Positions 1 through 8,018 of a stretch of DNA of 64,000 nt are shown here, one piece after another. The stretch is taken from NCBI RefSeq assembly GCF_900143625.1, contig NZ_FRFF01000084.1, positions 54,013 through 118,012 on the forward strand, read 5' to 3'. The notes under the pieces are model-generated. The model was not told where the DNA came from. It made no database searches and saw only the letters and a program-made list of their open reading frames with translations. The position numbers were made by a program, and so were the translations under genes. The stretch's first letter is position 1, and each line of letters starts with the position of its first letter. The stretch is from Nocardiopsis sp. JB363. GTDB lineage: Bacteria > Actinomycetota > Actinomycetes > Streptosporangiales > Streptosporangiaceae.

Positions 1-750
1 TTCGGGGAGCAGGGTGCGCAGCCGTTCGAGGATCTCCCCCTCATCGGGACGTTGCTCTCCGAGTCCCGGAACGTAGGCCATCAGACGCCAGAGCACACCC
101 TCACCGGCGGGGTCGCGCATGGGCAGGGCGCCGAGGACACCGTCGCGGTGCAGCCACCCGTAGGAGCCATCGGGCTCCAGTGACCAGTCCATGTGCACGT
201 CGGCGAGCAGCCAGGTGTCGGCGATGGGGGCTCCGGGAAAGGCCTCGCCGACGAGCTTGCGCGTGGCGGAGTGGGCCCCGTCCGCGCCCACGAGCCAGCA
301 CGCCCGGATCGGGTCGCCGTCCTCCACGGAAGCGACCACCCCGTCGGGGTCCTGCCGGATCCCGACCAGTCGCGTACCCCACCGCACCGAACCGCCCAGG
401 TCCGCCAAGCGCTCCCGCAGGACCCTCTCGACCTCGGATTGGGGGGTGAGGAGCGCGGGGCGGCTGGTGCGCAGGCCGACGTCCCCGAAGCGCACCACGG
501 AGACCGGTTCACCGGCCACATGCACCTTGATGGTCAGTGCGGAGATCGCCTGTTCGGGCAGATTCCCCAAGGCTCCCAGGCGGTCGAGCACCTCGGCTCC
601 CCGCGCGTGCAGGAAGTTCGCCCGGGAGCTCCACGAGGGGCTCTCAGCGGTGTCGATCACCCGCACGGAGACACCTTGGAGCATGAGCGCGCACGCGGTG
701 GTCAATCCCGTGGGGCCGGCGCCCACCACCAGGACTTCGGTGTCGTACAT
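1..750 (-). CDS. FAD-dependent aromatic monooxygenase (C-terminus beyond window)
   Basis: The reading frame is open from the ATG at 750 down to base 1 and continues outside the window, so only about 250 N-terminal residues are visible. It opens with a dinucleotide-binding fold (YDTEVLVVGAGPTGL) and carries the second FAD motif GADGAHSATRK near residue 155. Both are characteristic of the PheA/TfdB class of single-component flavoprotein hydroxylases, which use NAD(P)H and O2 to hydroxylate aromatic rings or polyketides. It is the last gene of a minus-strand oxidative cluster, but it has its own AT-rich promoter with a palindrome at the likely transcription start. Substrate unknown. The family call is firm; whether it is catabolic or biosynthetic cannot be told. 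Confidence 0.88.
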   Translation of the reverse strand, partial: MYDTEVLVVGAGPTGLTTACALMLQGVSVRVIDTAESPSWSSRANFLHARGAEVLDRLGALGNLPEQAISALTIKVHVAGEPVSVVRFGDVGLRTSRPALLTPQSEVERVLRERLADLGGSVRWGTRLVGIRQDPDGVVASVEDGDPIRACWLVGADGAHSATRKLVGEAFPGAPIADTWLLADVHMDWSLEPDGSYGWLHRDGVLGALPMRDPAGEGVLWRLMAYVPGLGEQRPDEGEILERLRTLLPE

Positions 751-773
751 GGCCGCCTCTTTTTATTAACGGA

Positions 774-793
774 ACGGTACCGTAAATATATTA
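774..793 (-). promoter_or_regulatory. Promoter and candidate operator of the flavin monooxygenase gene
   Basis: On the minus strand a -10-like TAATAT (788-793) is followed by the perfect 10-bp palindrome ACGGTACCGT (774-783). The palindrome would cover the transcription start, 24-33 bases ahead of the ATG at 750. A palindrome at this position suits repression by a TetR-type protein. The TetR gene at 2648-3244 is the nearest candidate, but its own promoter does not share this sequence, so the pairing is a guess. Confidence 0.4.
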
Positions 794-866
794 GGCCCCG
801 GGTGGGCGAGTACGTCAAGGCCGCACTCACCCGCACGGACGCCGCAGAGTGTCCCGGAAGGCCCGT

Positions 867-1045
867 TCAATACATCCGCACCGGCAGTTCGGCCAGGCCA
901 CGCGCCGGGCCGCCAGGCCGGTGGGGTGTGCGGGTGGAGCAGGGCCAAGTCCGGAAAGCGGCTCAGCAAAGAGGTGAACCAGCGGGAGTTCGACCCCGAC
1001 CTCTACCCGAGCATCCTCGATCTGACGATCAGCACGACCGCGGCC
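867..1045 (-). pseudogene. Remnant of a cytochrome P450 C-terminus
   Basis: Reading leftwards from about 1045, three frames taken in turn give the end of an actinobacterial P450. First comes ARVEVGVELPLVHLF (the helix after the heme loop), then RFPDLALLHPHTPPAWRPG, then ARGLAELPVRMY and a TGA stop at 867-869. These fragments match the usual P450 order 'LARVE...RFPDL...WRPG...RGLAELPV'. Two frame changes are needed, and upstream of ARVE there is no FGxGxHxC heme loop, so nearly the whole gene is gone. The intact P450 at 1375-2586 keeps the same C-terminal architecture (LARVEMRVALPALLTRFP), so this is probably the relic of a second P450 gene. Confidence 0.6.
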
Positions 1046-1183
1046 GGTCTCACTTGTGCCGCGCATCCGGCACGAAGGACCGATCGACCGGGGATCGACA
1101 CCGAGCACGCGGGCACCTCCGCGGGTCCCTGACTCGACGGCGAGGCGACCGACCCGAACGGAACATGAACCCGACCACCGCCC

Positions 1184-1378
1184 TCAGTCGGTGATGGTGA
1201 TCGCTCCCGAAGGACAAACGTCGGCGGCCTGCTCCACCCGGGTACGCAGTGCGGGTGGGGGCACGGGCTCGGACAACACGACCCGCCCGTCCTCCGGGTC
1301 CTGGTCGAAGACCTCGGGGGCGGTCAGCACGCACATCCCGGCGCCCACGCACACCGTCCGGTCCACCCGCACCCTCAC
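1184..1378 (-). CDS. Small [3Fe-4S] ferredoxin, P450 redox partner
   Basis: This 64-aa protein has the cysteine pattern CVGAGMC near the N-terminus and CPSGAI near the C-terminus. It is the three-cysteine set of the 3Fe-4S ferredoxins that pass electrons to bacterial P450s; the fourth Cys of 4Fe-4S proteins is replaced by the Ala/Gly of VGAG. The start is GTG at 1378, and its GTGA overlaps the TGA stop of the upstream P450, so the two are translationally coupled. That overlap makes the P450 its likely partner. No ferredoxin reductase gene is visible, so one encoded elsewhere must serve. Confidence 0.93.
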   Translation of the reverse strand: MRVRVDRTVCVGAGMCVLTAPEVFDQDPEDGRVVLSEPVPPPALRTRVEQAADVCPSGAITITD

Positions 1379-2586
1379 CCCGACCCACTCCCCCAGGTGA
1401 CCGGGAGCCGGTGGACACCGTAGATGGCCATGTCCTCTCGCGTGGGCACCTCGCTCTCAGGCACCGCCATCCGGAGTGTGGGAAACCGGGTGAGCAGTGC
1501 GGGCAGGGCCACCCGCATCTCGACCCGGGCTAGTTGTTGGCCCAGGCACTGGTGGATCCCATGACCGAAGGCGAGGTGTCCGCCGGCCGACCGGTGCGGA
1601 TCGACCGTGTTCGGTTCGGGGAACACCTTCGGGTCGCGGTCGGCCGCGGCGATCGACACCGTGACGGTTTCCCCCGCCCGGATCCGGTGCCCGCCCAGTT
1701 CCAGATCCTCCAGCGCCGTCCGCAGCGTGTGGGGAACGATGCTCAGGTACCGCAGCAGTTCCTCGACGACGCGGGGACCGCTGTCCGGTTCGTCACGCAG
1801 CGCCTCCGCCTGCTCGGGGTGGGTCAGCAGGTGGAAGGCGCCCAGGCCGATCATGTTGGCCGTGGTGTCCAGCCCCGCCCCGAGGAGTAGGAAGGCGATG
1901 TTGGTGAGTTCGTCCTCCTCCAGTTCGCCCCCCGCGACAAGCCCGCCGAGAAGGTCGTCGGTGGGCTCTGCGCGTTTGTCGTCCACCAGTCGCTTCAGGA
2001 AATCCTGCATCGCGACGAAGGCGGCCATCTTGTCCTCCCTGGAGGAGTCCACCCGGGAGACCGCCGCCACGGTCCGTTGGAACCGGTCCACGTCCCCTTC
2101 GGGAACCCCTAGGAGCTCGCCGATGACGAGGGCGGGTACCGGTGAGGCGTACGCCTCCACCAGGTCCAGCGGCGGGCCCTGGTGTTCCATCCGGTCGAGG
2201 TGTTCTTCGGTGATCTCCTCGACGCGCGCGGTCAGCCGGCGCATCCGCCGGACGGTGAACTGCCCGGTGAGCAGCCGACGGTAGCGGGTGTGCTCGGGCG
2301 GGTCGTGGCTGAGGAACATACCGCGTGGCGCCGGTCGGGGCGGCGCGGTGACGTCCGTCCCCGGTGAGGGGTCGTGCCGGATCTCGTTGCGGGTGCTGAA
2401 CCGGGGGTCGGCCAGGACCTGTCGGACCTGCGCGTGCCCGGTCACCAGCCAACCGGTGTGGCCGTCCGGGTAGGCCAGTCGGCTGACCGGGTCCTCGCCG
2501 CGCAGCCTGGCCAGCTCCACGGGAGGGTCGAAGGGTGTCGGGCGTTGTGTGGGCAGTGGGGTGGGCCGGGTGGTGTGCTCGGTCAT
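1375..2586 (-). CDS. Cytochrome P450 monooxygenase
   Basis: The 403-aa soluble bacterial P450 shows the I-helix oxygen-activation motif GAGLDTTANM, the ExxR motif in EELLRY and the heme-ligand loop FGHGIHQCLG, with Cys near residue 347. Length and motifs fit the CYP105/CYP107-like actinomycete P450s that hydroxylate xenobiotics or secondary metabolites. The ATG at 2586 is chosen because GGGGAG lies 8 bases upstream; a longer frame from 2610 would translate that ribosome site. It overlaps the ferredoxin gene and follows the TetR gene by about 60 bases, so hydrolase, TetR, P450 and ferredoxin may form one transcription unit. Substrate unknown. Confidence 0.95.
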   Translation of the reverse strand: MTEHTTRPTPLPTQRPTPFDPPVELARLRGEDPVSRLAYPDGHTGWLVTGHAQVRQVLADPRFSTRNEIRHDPSPGTDVTAPPRPAPRGMFLSHDPPEHTRYRRLLTGQFTVRRMRRLTARVEEITEEHLDRMEHQGPPLDLVEAYASPVPALVIGELLGVPEGDVDRFQRTVAAVSRVDSSREDKMAAFVAMQDFLKRLVDDKRAEPTDDLLGGLVAGGELEEDELTNIAFLLLGAGLDTTANMIGLGAFHLLTHPEQAEALRDEPDSGPRVVEELLRYLSIVPHTLRTALEDLELGGHRIRAGETVTVSIAAADRDPKVFPEPNTVDPHRSAGGHLAFGHGIHQCLGQQLARVEMRVALPALLTRFPTLRMAVPESEVPTREDMAIYGVHRLPVTWGSGSG

Positions 2587-2647
2587 CTTCGGATCTCCCC
2601 TGGAACTCATCGGTCACCGACTCGGGTCGCGGACACGGCCCGCGGGT

Positions 2648-3244
2648 TCATGGGCGGAACCTCGTCTCGTGGAGCACGGCGAGGAAGAACTCCTCGGCCT
2701 CACGCACCGTGCCACCCTTGGGGTGGGTGTTCAGGTGAATCACGACCGCACCGGCGAGGATCTGCCGAACGACCTCCAGATCGGTGTCCTGCGGGAACCG
2801 GCCGCGCTCCTTCTCCTTGCGCAACACCTCGCGGATCACCGCGTTACGCGGCTCGACGCTGAGCTCCCTGAACACCGCGGCGAACTCCGGCTGGTCGTGT
2901 CCCGCGGGCATCAGGCGCAGTGTCAGACTGCGGATCCGCTCGTTCTCGGGCGCCTCCAACGACCGGGCCCACCAACCGAGCAGTTCCTCGATGTCCCGTG
3001 GTTCGGGTATCTCCTTCGGTCGGAACCCGAAGGTCCAGTGGATCGCCGCGATGTGCAGTTCGGTTCGATCGCTGTAGCGCCGATAGACCGTCGGCCGGCT
3101 CACCCCGGCGCGTTTGGCGACCTGGTCGATGCCCGCGCCGTCGATACCCGCCTCGATCAGCAGGTCCGAGGCGGCCTTGAGGATGGCCTCGTCGGCCTCA
3201 CCGCTTCGGGGACGGCCGGGTCTGGACGGGCTCGGCTGTGTCAT
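2648..3244 (-). CDS. TetR-family transcriptional regulator
   Basis: The 198-aa protein has an N-terminal TetR helix-turn-helix (AILKAASDLLIEAGIDGAGIDQ, then AKRAGVSRPTVYRRYSDR) and a variable ligand-binding C-terminal half. It lies directly upstream of the P450 and ferredoxin genes and probably represses them and itself, sensing the P450 substrate or a related compound. The start at 3244 is preferred over an ATG seven codons upstream because a -10-like TAAATT lies only 8 bases before it, which suggests a leaderless mRNA. The family is certain; the target is inferred from position. Confidence 0.92.
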   Translation of the reverse strand: MTQPSPSRPGRPRSGEADEAILKAASDLLIEAGIDGAGIDQVAKRAGVSRPTVYRRYSDRTELHIAAIHWTFGFRPKEIPEPRDIEELLGWWARSLEAPENERIRSLTLRLMPAGHDQPEFAAVFRELSVEPRNAVIREVLRKEKERGRFPQDTDLEVVRQILAGAVVIHLNTHPKGGTVREAEEFFLAVLHETRFRP

Positions 3245-3251
3245 ACCAAAT

Positions 3252-3281
3252 AATTTACATGACACATCTGTAATGAATCAA
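3252..3281 (-). promoter_or_regulatory. Promoter of the TetR-P450-ferredoxin genes with inverted repeat
   Basis: Minus-strand -35-like TTGATT (3276-3281) and -10-like TAAATT (3252-3257) are separated by 18 bases. The inverted repeat TTACA-N9-TGTAA (3255-3273) occupies the spacer, the usual place for a TetR autorepression site. The ATG at 3244 would fall at or next to the transcription start, and no ribosome-binding site is present, so a leaderless transcript is likely. Confidence 0.5.
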
Positions 3282-3318
3282 GGCCGGAAGTCGGCCATGA
3301 AAGCCTCCCCCACCCCGA

Positions 3319-4224
3319 TCAGTCGGCCGGGTCGGCTTCCTCCACCGGCGCGTCGGCCCGGGTGACCAGGCCGCGGATCCGCTCGGAGAACTCGTAGGGG
3401 GCCAGGTGACCCGCACCCTCCAGCACGTCCACGTCGGTGTTCAGGAACCGCCTGGCCGGGCCGTGCAGACGCGCCGGCGAGAAGAACACGTCGTCCGAGC
3501 CGGTCGCCACGGTGACGTTCTTCCTCTGCCAGGCCAGCAACGACTCGGCCGGCAACGGCCCCGGCGCCAAGCTGGTCCGACAGTACCTGCCCACCATCGT
3601 CATCCAGGACGCGAACGGGTGGACGGGGTACCGGAAGTCGGGTCCGCTCATGAAGTTCAACAGCCGGGTGCTCTTGTCCTCCCTCGGACCGATCATCCAC
3701 GGCAGGGTGACCCGCATGAGCTCCGGGGAGGTCGCCGGTGGGGTCAGCCCCGCCGCCCCCACCAGCACCATCCCCTTGACCAGGGGACTCGGCTCGGCCG
3801 CCAAGGCCACGGCGGCGCCCAGGGAGTGTCCCAGGACGATCGCGGGGCGATCCACGAGCCGGGGCAGCACCTCGTCGAGCCAGTCCCCGTAGGCCTGGGC
3901 ACGGTGGCCGCGAGGGCGTTTACCGCAGCTCAGACCCGGTTGTCCGGGCAGGTCCACCAGGATCACGTCCCGCTCGGCGGACATGTCGGAGGCCGGCGAG
4001 GCGCTCAGAGCGCTATTGAAGTTGGTACCGCTGAGCACCACCACCGGGGCGCCGGGACCACCCTCGAAACGGAAGGCCCGGGTGGGTCCGATGGACGTGG
4101 AGAGCTCGGGCAGTGACCGGAGTCCGGGCAGTTCCGCAAGGCGTGCCTCGCACCAGTCGCGTACGGTCCGCTCCGCGGCCTCCGACCGGTAGACGCGCGC
4201 GCCGTGGAAGGTGGTCTCGGTCAT
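3319..4224 (-). CDS. Alpha/beta hydrolase
   Basis: The 301-aa protein has an alpha/beta-hydrolase core with the nucleophile elbow GHSLGAA (Ser near residue 134), an oxyanion region around VVVLSGTNFNSA, a probable acid in GSDDVFF and a catalytic His in GAGHLAPYE. No signal peptide or membrane segment is seen, so it is a cytosolic esterase or C-C/lactone hydrolase. It sits upstream of the TetR-P450-ferredoxin genes on the same strand and may act on the same substrate. The ATG at 4224 is used; upstream codons in the frame would run into the 27-bp inverted repeat at 4257. Substrate unknown. Confidence 0.87.
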   Translation of the reverse strand: MTETTFHGARVYRSEAAERTVRDWCEARLAELPGLRSLPELSTSIGPTRAFRFEGGPGAPVVVLSGTNFNSALSASPASDMSAERDVILVDLPGQPGLSCGKRPRGHRAQAYGDWLDEVLPRLVDRPAIVLGHSLGAAVALAAEPSPLVKGMVLVGAAGLTPPATSPELMRVTLPWMIGPREDKSTRLLNFMSGPDFRYPVHPFASWMTMVGRYCRTSLAPGPLPAESLLAWQRKNVTVATGSDDVFFSPARLHGPARRFLNTDVDVLEGAGHLAPYEFSERIRGLVTRADAPVEEADPAD

Positions 4225-4256
4225 CAGGCACCTGATTTCGGGTAGGGGTCGCCCTT

Positions 4257-4523
4257 CGCCGACCAGTCTTCCCGGCACACCTGGTCAGGAACTCTACGCC
4301 CACGAGCTGGCCCCGGCCACCCCAAGGGGAATTCAGGACCCGCTCGCGGACAAACGGTTACTTTAACCTGTCCAGAAGCTATATTGGCACCAGCGCCCAT
4401 GGGATTCTCCGGCCTGCCCGCAACAGGGGCAATTCGGCCGGAACTGGACATAATCGTCTCCATCAACGACTATGGGCGCGGCGTCACACGACGCCACAGG
4501 TGTGCCGGGAAGACTGGTCGGCG
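4257..4523. repeat. Perfect 27-bp inverted repeats framing a 213-bp non-coding block
   Basis: Bases 4257-4283 and 4497-4523 are exact reverse complements over 27 bp (core GGGAAGACTGGTCGGCG). The 213 bases between carry no convincing gene and are less GC-rich than the flanks. A CCTT lies immediately left of the first arm (4253-4256) and one base right of the second (4525-4528), which could be a short target duplication. The whole would fit a ~267-bp MITE. Alternatively the arms are two copies of a long regulator site between the hydrolase gene and the Mrp operon. Which of the two is not settled by this sequence alone. Confidence 0.6.
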
Positions 4524-4557
4524 TCCTTACCGACTCATGTCACCGGAGCCCGACACC

Positions 4558-4728
4558 ATGACGCCGAACCATCCCGAGCTGTCACGCAGCCTGCGCAGAG
4601 CTCGATTCTCGGAACCGTCCGAACTACCGGACGAACATGGTCTCCCCCTCGGCACCAACGGCTACACCACCTCTTGGGGCACCAACGCACACGGGGAACT
4701 CAGTGCCTGCCCGCCCGGGCCCCACTGA
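4558..4728 (+). CDS. Possible 56-aa peptide of unknown function
   Basis: A GGAG nine bases upstream precedes this ATG; a second ATG seven codons earlier is also in frame. The peptide starts with a charged part (PELSRSLRRARFSEPSELPDE) and ends in a Gly/Thr/Asn/Cys-rich tail with GTNGYTTSWGTNAHG, where GTN occurs twice. The layout resembles a leader-core precursor, but no modifying enzyme lies nearby and third-position GC (about 73%) is below that of the surrounding genes. It could be a small protein, a RiPP-like precursor, or chance. It precedes the Mrp operon by 100 bases on the same strand. Confidence 0.3.
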   Translation: MTPNHPELSRSLRRARFSEPSELPDEHGLPLGTNGYTTSWGTNAHGELSACPPGPH

Positions 4729-4827
4729 CGCCACCCCCGTAACCCACCTTCCGCTCCGTCACACCGTGTTCACCGTCCGGGTCACCCCGGGCAGGTTCAC
4801 GGTGCTCAGTCGTGAAAGGACAGTGGC

Positions 4828-7713
4828 GTGGTGCTGCTGCTTCTCCTCATCGTGCTCGCCGTGACCGTCGCGAGCACTCCGTTACTGGACAGGTTCCTGG
4901 GCCGGAACGCGGGTTGGCCCATCGCCACCGTGTTCCTCGCCCTGACCGTGCTGGTCGCCCTCCAGGCGCCTCAGGTGTTGGGCGCCGGCACCCCCGTGGA
5001 ATACACCCGGCCGTGGATGCCGAGCCTGGGAGTCGACCTGCACCTGCGCATGGACGGCCTGGGCTGGCTGTTCACCATGTTGGTGACCGGTATCGGCACG
5101 CTGATCATGGCCTACTCCACCCGGTACTTCCCCCCTGGGCGCAGACTCGGCTTCTACTGCTTGATGAGCGTGTTCGCGTTCGCGATGACCGGTCTGGTCC
5201 TGGCCGACGACGTCGTGCTGCTCTTCGTCTTCTGGGAGCTCACCACGATCGCGTCGTTCTACCTGATCGGTCTCTCCGGGCTCACCGCCGACCGACCGGC
5301 GATCCGCACCTTCCTTCTCACCGCGATGGGCGGCTTGACCCTGTTGGGCGCCGTCACCCTCCTGGTCATACGCACAGGAACGACTCAGCTGAGCGTGATC
5401 CTGGCCGACCCCTCCTGGACCCAGGACCCGGCTTTCGTCTCCGTGGTGGCGCTGCTGGTGATGGTGGCGGTGTTCACCAAGTCGGCCCAGTTCCCGTTCC
5501 ACTACTGGTTGCCGGACGCCATGGCCGCGAGCACCCCGGTCAGCGCCTACCTGCACGCCGCCGCCATGGTCAAGGCCGGCATCTATCTGGCGATGCGGTT
5601 CACTCCGGCGTTCGCGGAGGTGTTCCTGTGGAACGCGATGCTCATCACCGCGGGTCTGGTCACCGCCCTGATGGGCGCGTTCTTCGCGCTCCAGCAGAAC
5701 GACCTCAAGCGACTGGCCGCCTTCTCCACCGTCAGTCAACTGGGGTTGCTGATCGCGGTGATCGGTGTGGGCACCCCGGAGGCCTTGGTCGCCGCGTCGG
5801 TGCACACCGTGGCCCACGCCCTGTTCAAGTCGGCCCTGTTCATGGCGGTCGGCCTGGTCGACCACCAGACCGGCACACGCGACATTCGCAGACTGGGGGG
5901 TCTACGCCACCGGATGCCGGTCACGGCGACGATCGCCACGCTGTCCGCCCTGTCCATGGCGGGCATCCCACCCCTGCTCGGTTTCATCAGCAAGGAGAAC
6001 CTGTTCGAGGCGTTCCTGCACGCCCCCGGTCCGGGCTGGTTCGGTCCGCTCGCCGGTGTGGTCGCGGTGGGCGCCTCGGTGTTCACGTTCGCCTACTCCT
6101 TCCGGTTCGTCTACCGCACCTTCTTCGGCGCTTCCCGGAGCGAGGAGGGAACCGAGGAGGCCACCGCCGGTGAGGCCCGGATCGGCTTCTGGACCCCCGC
6201 CATCATCGCCGCGTTCGGCGGTGTGCTGCTGGGCCTGACCGTGCCGGTCCTGGACCCACTGGTCAACACGGTGGCGACCGACGCCACACACGCGATGGTC
6301 GACACCCATCTGGTGTTGTGGCACGGGTTCAACGCCGCACTGTTCATGTCGATGGCGGCGGTCGGCCTCGGCTCCTTGCTGGCCTGGCGGTCCCGGGCCG
6401 GTGACGCCATGGCCGGACGCGACCTCGTTCCGTTCACCGGAGTAGGGATCTTCGAAGCCCTCTACGGTGGAATCATCCGTGTGGGGAGGCGCGTGGGCGA
6501 CCTGACCAGGTTCGACTCGCCCGCCTACCACCTGGGCGTACCGATGATCGTCATCATCGGGCTGGCCTCCGTGATCGCCGTGGTGGGACTGGAACTGCCC
6601 CCGGTCGCCGGGCAGACCGCACTCGGTCTCGACTGGCTGTTGGTGGGGCTGATGGCCGTCGCCGTCGGCTCCGCCGTCGTCACCCGGTCCCGGATGGCGG
6701 GCCTGGCGCTGGTGGGTGTCGCCGGTTTCACCACCGCCCTGTGGCTGTTCTTCCTCGGCGCCTTCGACGTCGCCCTCACACAGCTACTGGTGGAGATCCT
6801 GACAGTGGTCGTGGCGGTCCTGGTCCTGCGCCGGCTCCCCCGTCGCTTCCACTCGGTGAAGCGTCGCCGCACCGTGCTGACCGCGGCCGTGGCGGTCAGC
6901 GCGGGCCTGTGCGCCGGAGTGGCCGCCTTCGCGCTCACCGGACGCCGTGAGCTGTCCCCGGCCGCCGATTACTTCCTCGACAACGCACCCGAGGACACCG
7001 GCGGCACGAACGTGGTCAACACCATCCTCGTGGACTACCGGGCCCTGGACACCCTCGGCGAACTCACCGTCCTGGGTGTGGCCGGGCTGATCATCATCGC
7101 GGTGCTGCGCTCCAGCGACCTGCTGCCCACTCACGGCTCGCGTCAAATCATCGTCGGTGCGACCAACGCGGCCTACGATCCGGCCGACAACACGGTGCTC
7201 ATGCGCACTGTCGGTAGATTCCTCATGCCGCTGCTGGTCTTGTGGTCCCTCTACCTGTTGTTCCGTGGCCACAACGAACCGGGCGGCGGATTCATCGCCG
7301 GTCTGGTCGGTGGCGCTGGGTTCGCCCTCGTCTACCTGGCCGCACCCAGCGACCGGGACGCGCGCATCCGCCTGACCTACCCCGTGATCATCGGGGCCGG
7401 TGTCCTGGTCGCGGCGTTCTCAGGCGTCCTGGGCTTCGTGGACGGTTCCTTCCTCAAGCCACTGCACGCGGACATCCCGCTGGCCTGGGGCGGTCACTTC
7501 CACTTCACGACGGCGTTCGTGTTCGACATCGGTGTCTACCTGGCCGTCGTGGGCGTTCTGCTCACCGCCCTCAACGAACTCGGTCTGGAGCGGGGGTCCG
7601 ACACCAGCGGGAGTCGGGAAGACCCTCCGACACCGCAGGAGGGCGAGATTCCGGTGGGCGACACGAACGACGCTTCCCCCATGGACGACTCCACCACCGG
7701 AGGTAAGCGATGA
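4828..7713 (+). CDS. mrpA: Mrp Na+/H+ antiporter subunit A, fused to subunit B
   Basis: The 961-aa integral membrane protein contains a NuoL-like proton-pumping core (residues ~60-450, with FWELTTIASFYLIGL carrying the key Glu), further helices with a DUF4040-like segment (~610-710), and an MnhB-type domain at the C-terminus (~790-920, around HNEPGGGFIAGLVGG). The A-B fusion is common in actinobacteria and explains why no separate mrpB follows. With C-G it forms a plasma-membrane complex that exchanges cytoplasmic Na+ for H+, giving salt and alkali tolerance. GTG start with AAAGGA 9 bases upstream. First gene of a six-gene operon; the stop overlaps mrpC by 4 bp. Confidence 0.96.
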   Translation: MVLLLLLIVLAVTVASTPLLDRFLGRNAGWPIATVFLALTVLVALQAPQVLGAGTPVEYTRPWMPSLGVDLHLRMDGLGWLFTMLVTGIGTLIMAYSTRYFPPGRRLGFYCLMSVFAFAMTGLVLADDVVLLFVFWELTTIASFYLIGLSGLTADRPAIRTFLLTAMGGLTLLGAVTLLVIRTGTTQLSVILADPSWTQDPAFVSVVALLVMVAVFTKSAQFPFHYWLPDAMAASTPVSAYLHAAAMVKAGIYLAMRFTPAFAEVFLWNAMLITAGLVTALMGAFFALQQNDLKRLAAFSTVSQLGLLIAVIGVGTPEALVAASVHTVAHALFKSALFMAVGLVDHQTGTRDIRRLGGLRHRMPVTATIATLSALSMAGIPPLLGFISKENLFEAFLHAPGPGWFGPLAGVVAVGASVFTFAYSFRFVYRTFFGASRSEEGTEEATAGEARIGFWTPAIIAAFGGVLLGLTVPVLDPLVNTVATDATHAMVDTHLVLWHGFNAALFMSMAAVGLGSLLAWRSRAGDAMAGRDLVPFTGVGIFEALYGGIIRVGRRVGDLTRFDSPAYHLGVPMIVIIGLASVIAVVGLELPPVAGQTALGLDWLLVGLMAVAVGSAVVTRSRMAGLALVGVAGFTTALWLFFLGAFDVALTQLLVEILTVVVAVLVLRRLPRRFHSVKRRRTVLTAAVAVSAGLCAGVAAFALTGRRELSPAADYFLDNAPEDTGGTNVVNTILVDYRALDTLGELTVLGVAGLIIIAVLRSSDLLPTHGSRQIIVGATNAAYDPADNTVLMRTVGRFLMPLLVLWSLYLLFRGHNEPGGGFIAGLVGGAGFALVYLAAPSDRDARIRLTYPVIIGAGVLVAAFSGVLGFVDGSFLKPLHADIPLAWGGHFHFTTAFVFDIGVYLAVVGVLLTALNELGLERGSDTSGSREDPPTPQEGEIPVGDTNDASPMDDSTTGGKR

Positions 7714-8018
7714 CCCTCGCCATCACCATCGCCATCATGGTCGCCGGCGGTGTCTACCTGATGCTTCAGCGCGGCATGGTGCGCATCGTCCTCGGCCTGA
7801 TCCTGGTCGGGCACGCGGTCAACCTGCTGATCATGTCGGCGGGCGGGGTGTTCCGCAGGGACCTGCCGCTGTTGCAGTTCGGCACCGCCTTGACCGCGGC
7901 CGACCCGCTTCCTCAGGCGTTCGTGCTGACCGCCATCGTCATCGCCTTCTCCATCGCGATCTACATGCTCACCCTCGCCGCCTCGGGCAGCGACGACGAC
8001 ACGGAGGGGAACTCATGA
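7710..8018 (+). CDS. mrpC: Mrp antiporter subunit C
   Basis: The 102-aa, three-helix protein is homologous to NuoK; the family signature region is GLILVGHAVNLLIMSAGG with the loop DPLPQAFVLTAIVIAFS. Its ATGA overlaps mrpA upstream and mrpD downstream overlaps it the same way, so production is coupled at equal levels. It acts in the membrane beside MrpA and MrpD in ion translocation. Length is typical for the family, and the C-terminal acidic tail (SDDDTEGN) is cytoplasmic or loop-exposed. Confidence 0.95.
   Translation: MTLAITIAIMVAGGVYLMLQRGMVRIVLGLILVGHAVNLLIMSAGGVFRRDLPLLQFGTALTAADPLPQAFVLTAIVIAFSIAIYMLTLAASGSDDDTEGNS

Noticed and set aside
4812..6173. Plus-strand 453-codon frame inside mrpA
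   Set aside because: It is an out-of-frame shadow rich in Arg/Gly/His; the mrpA frame has clear antiporter motifs.
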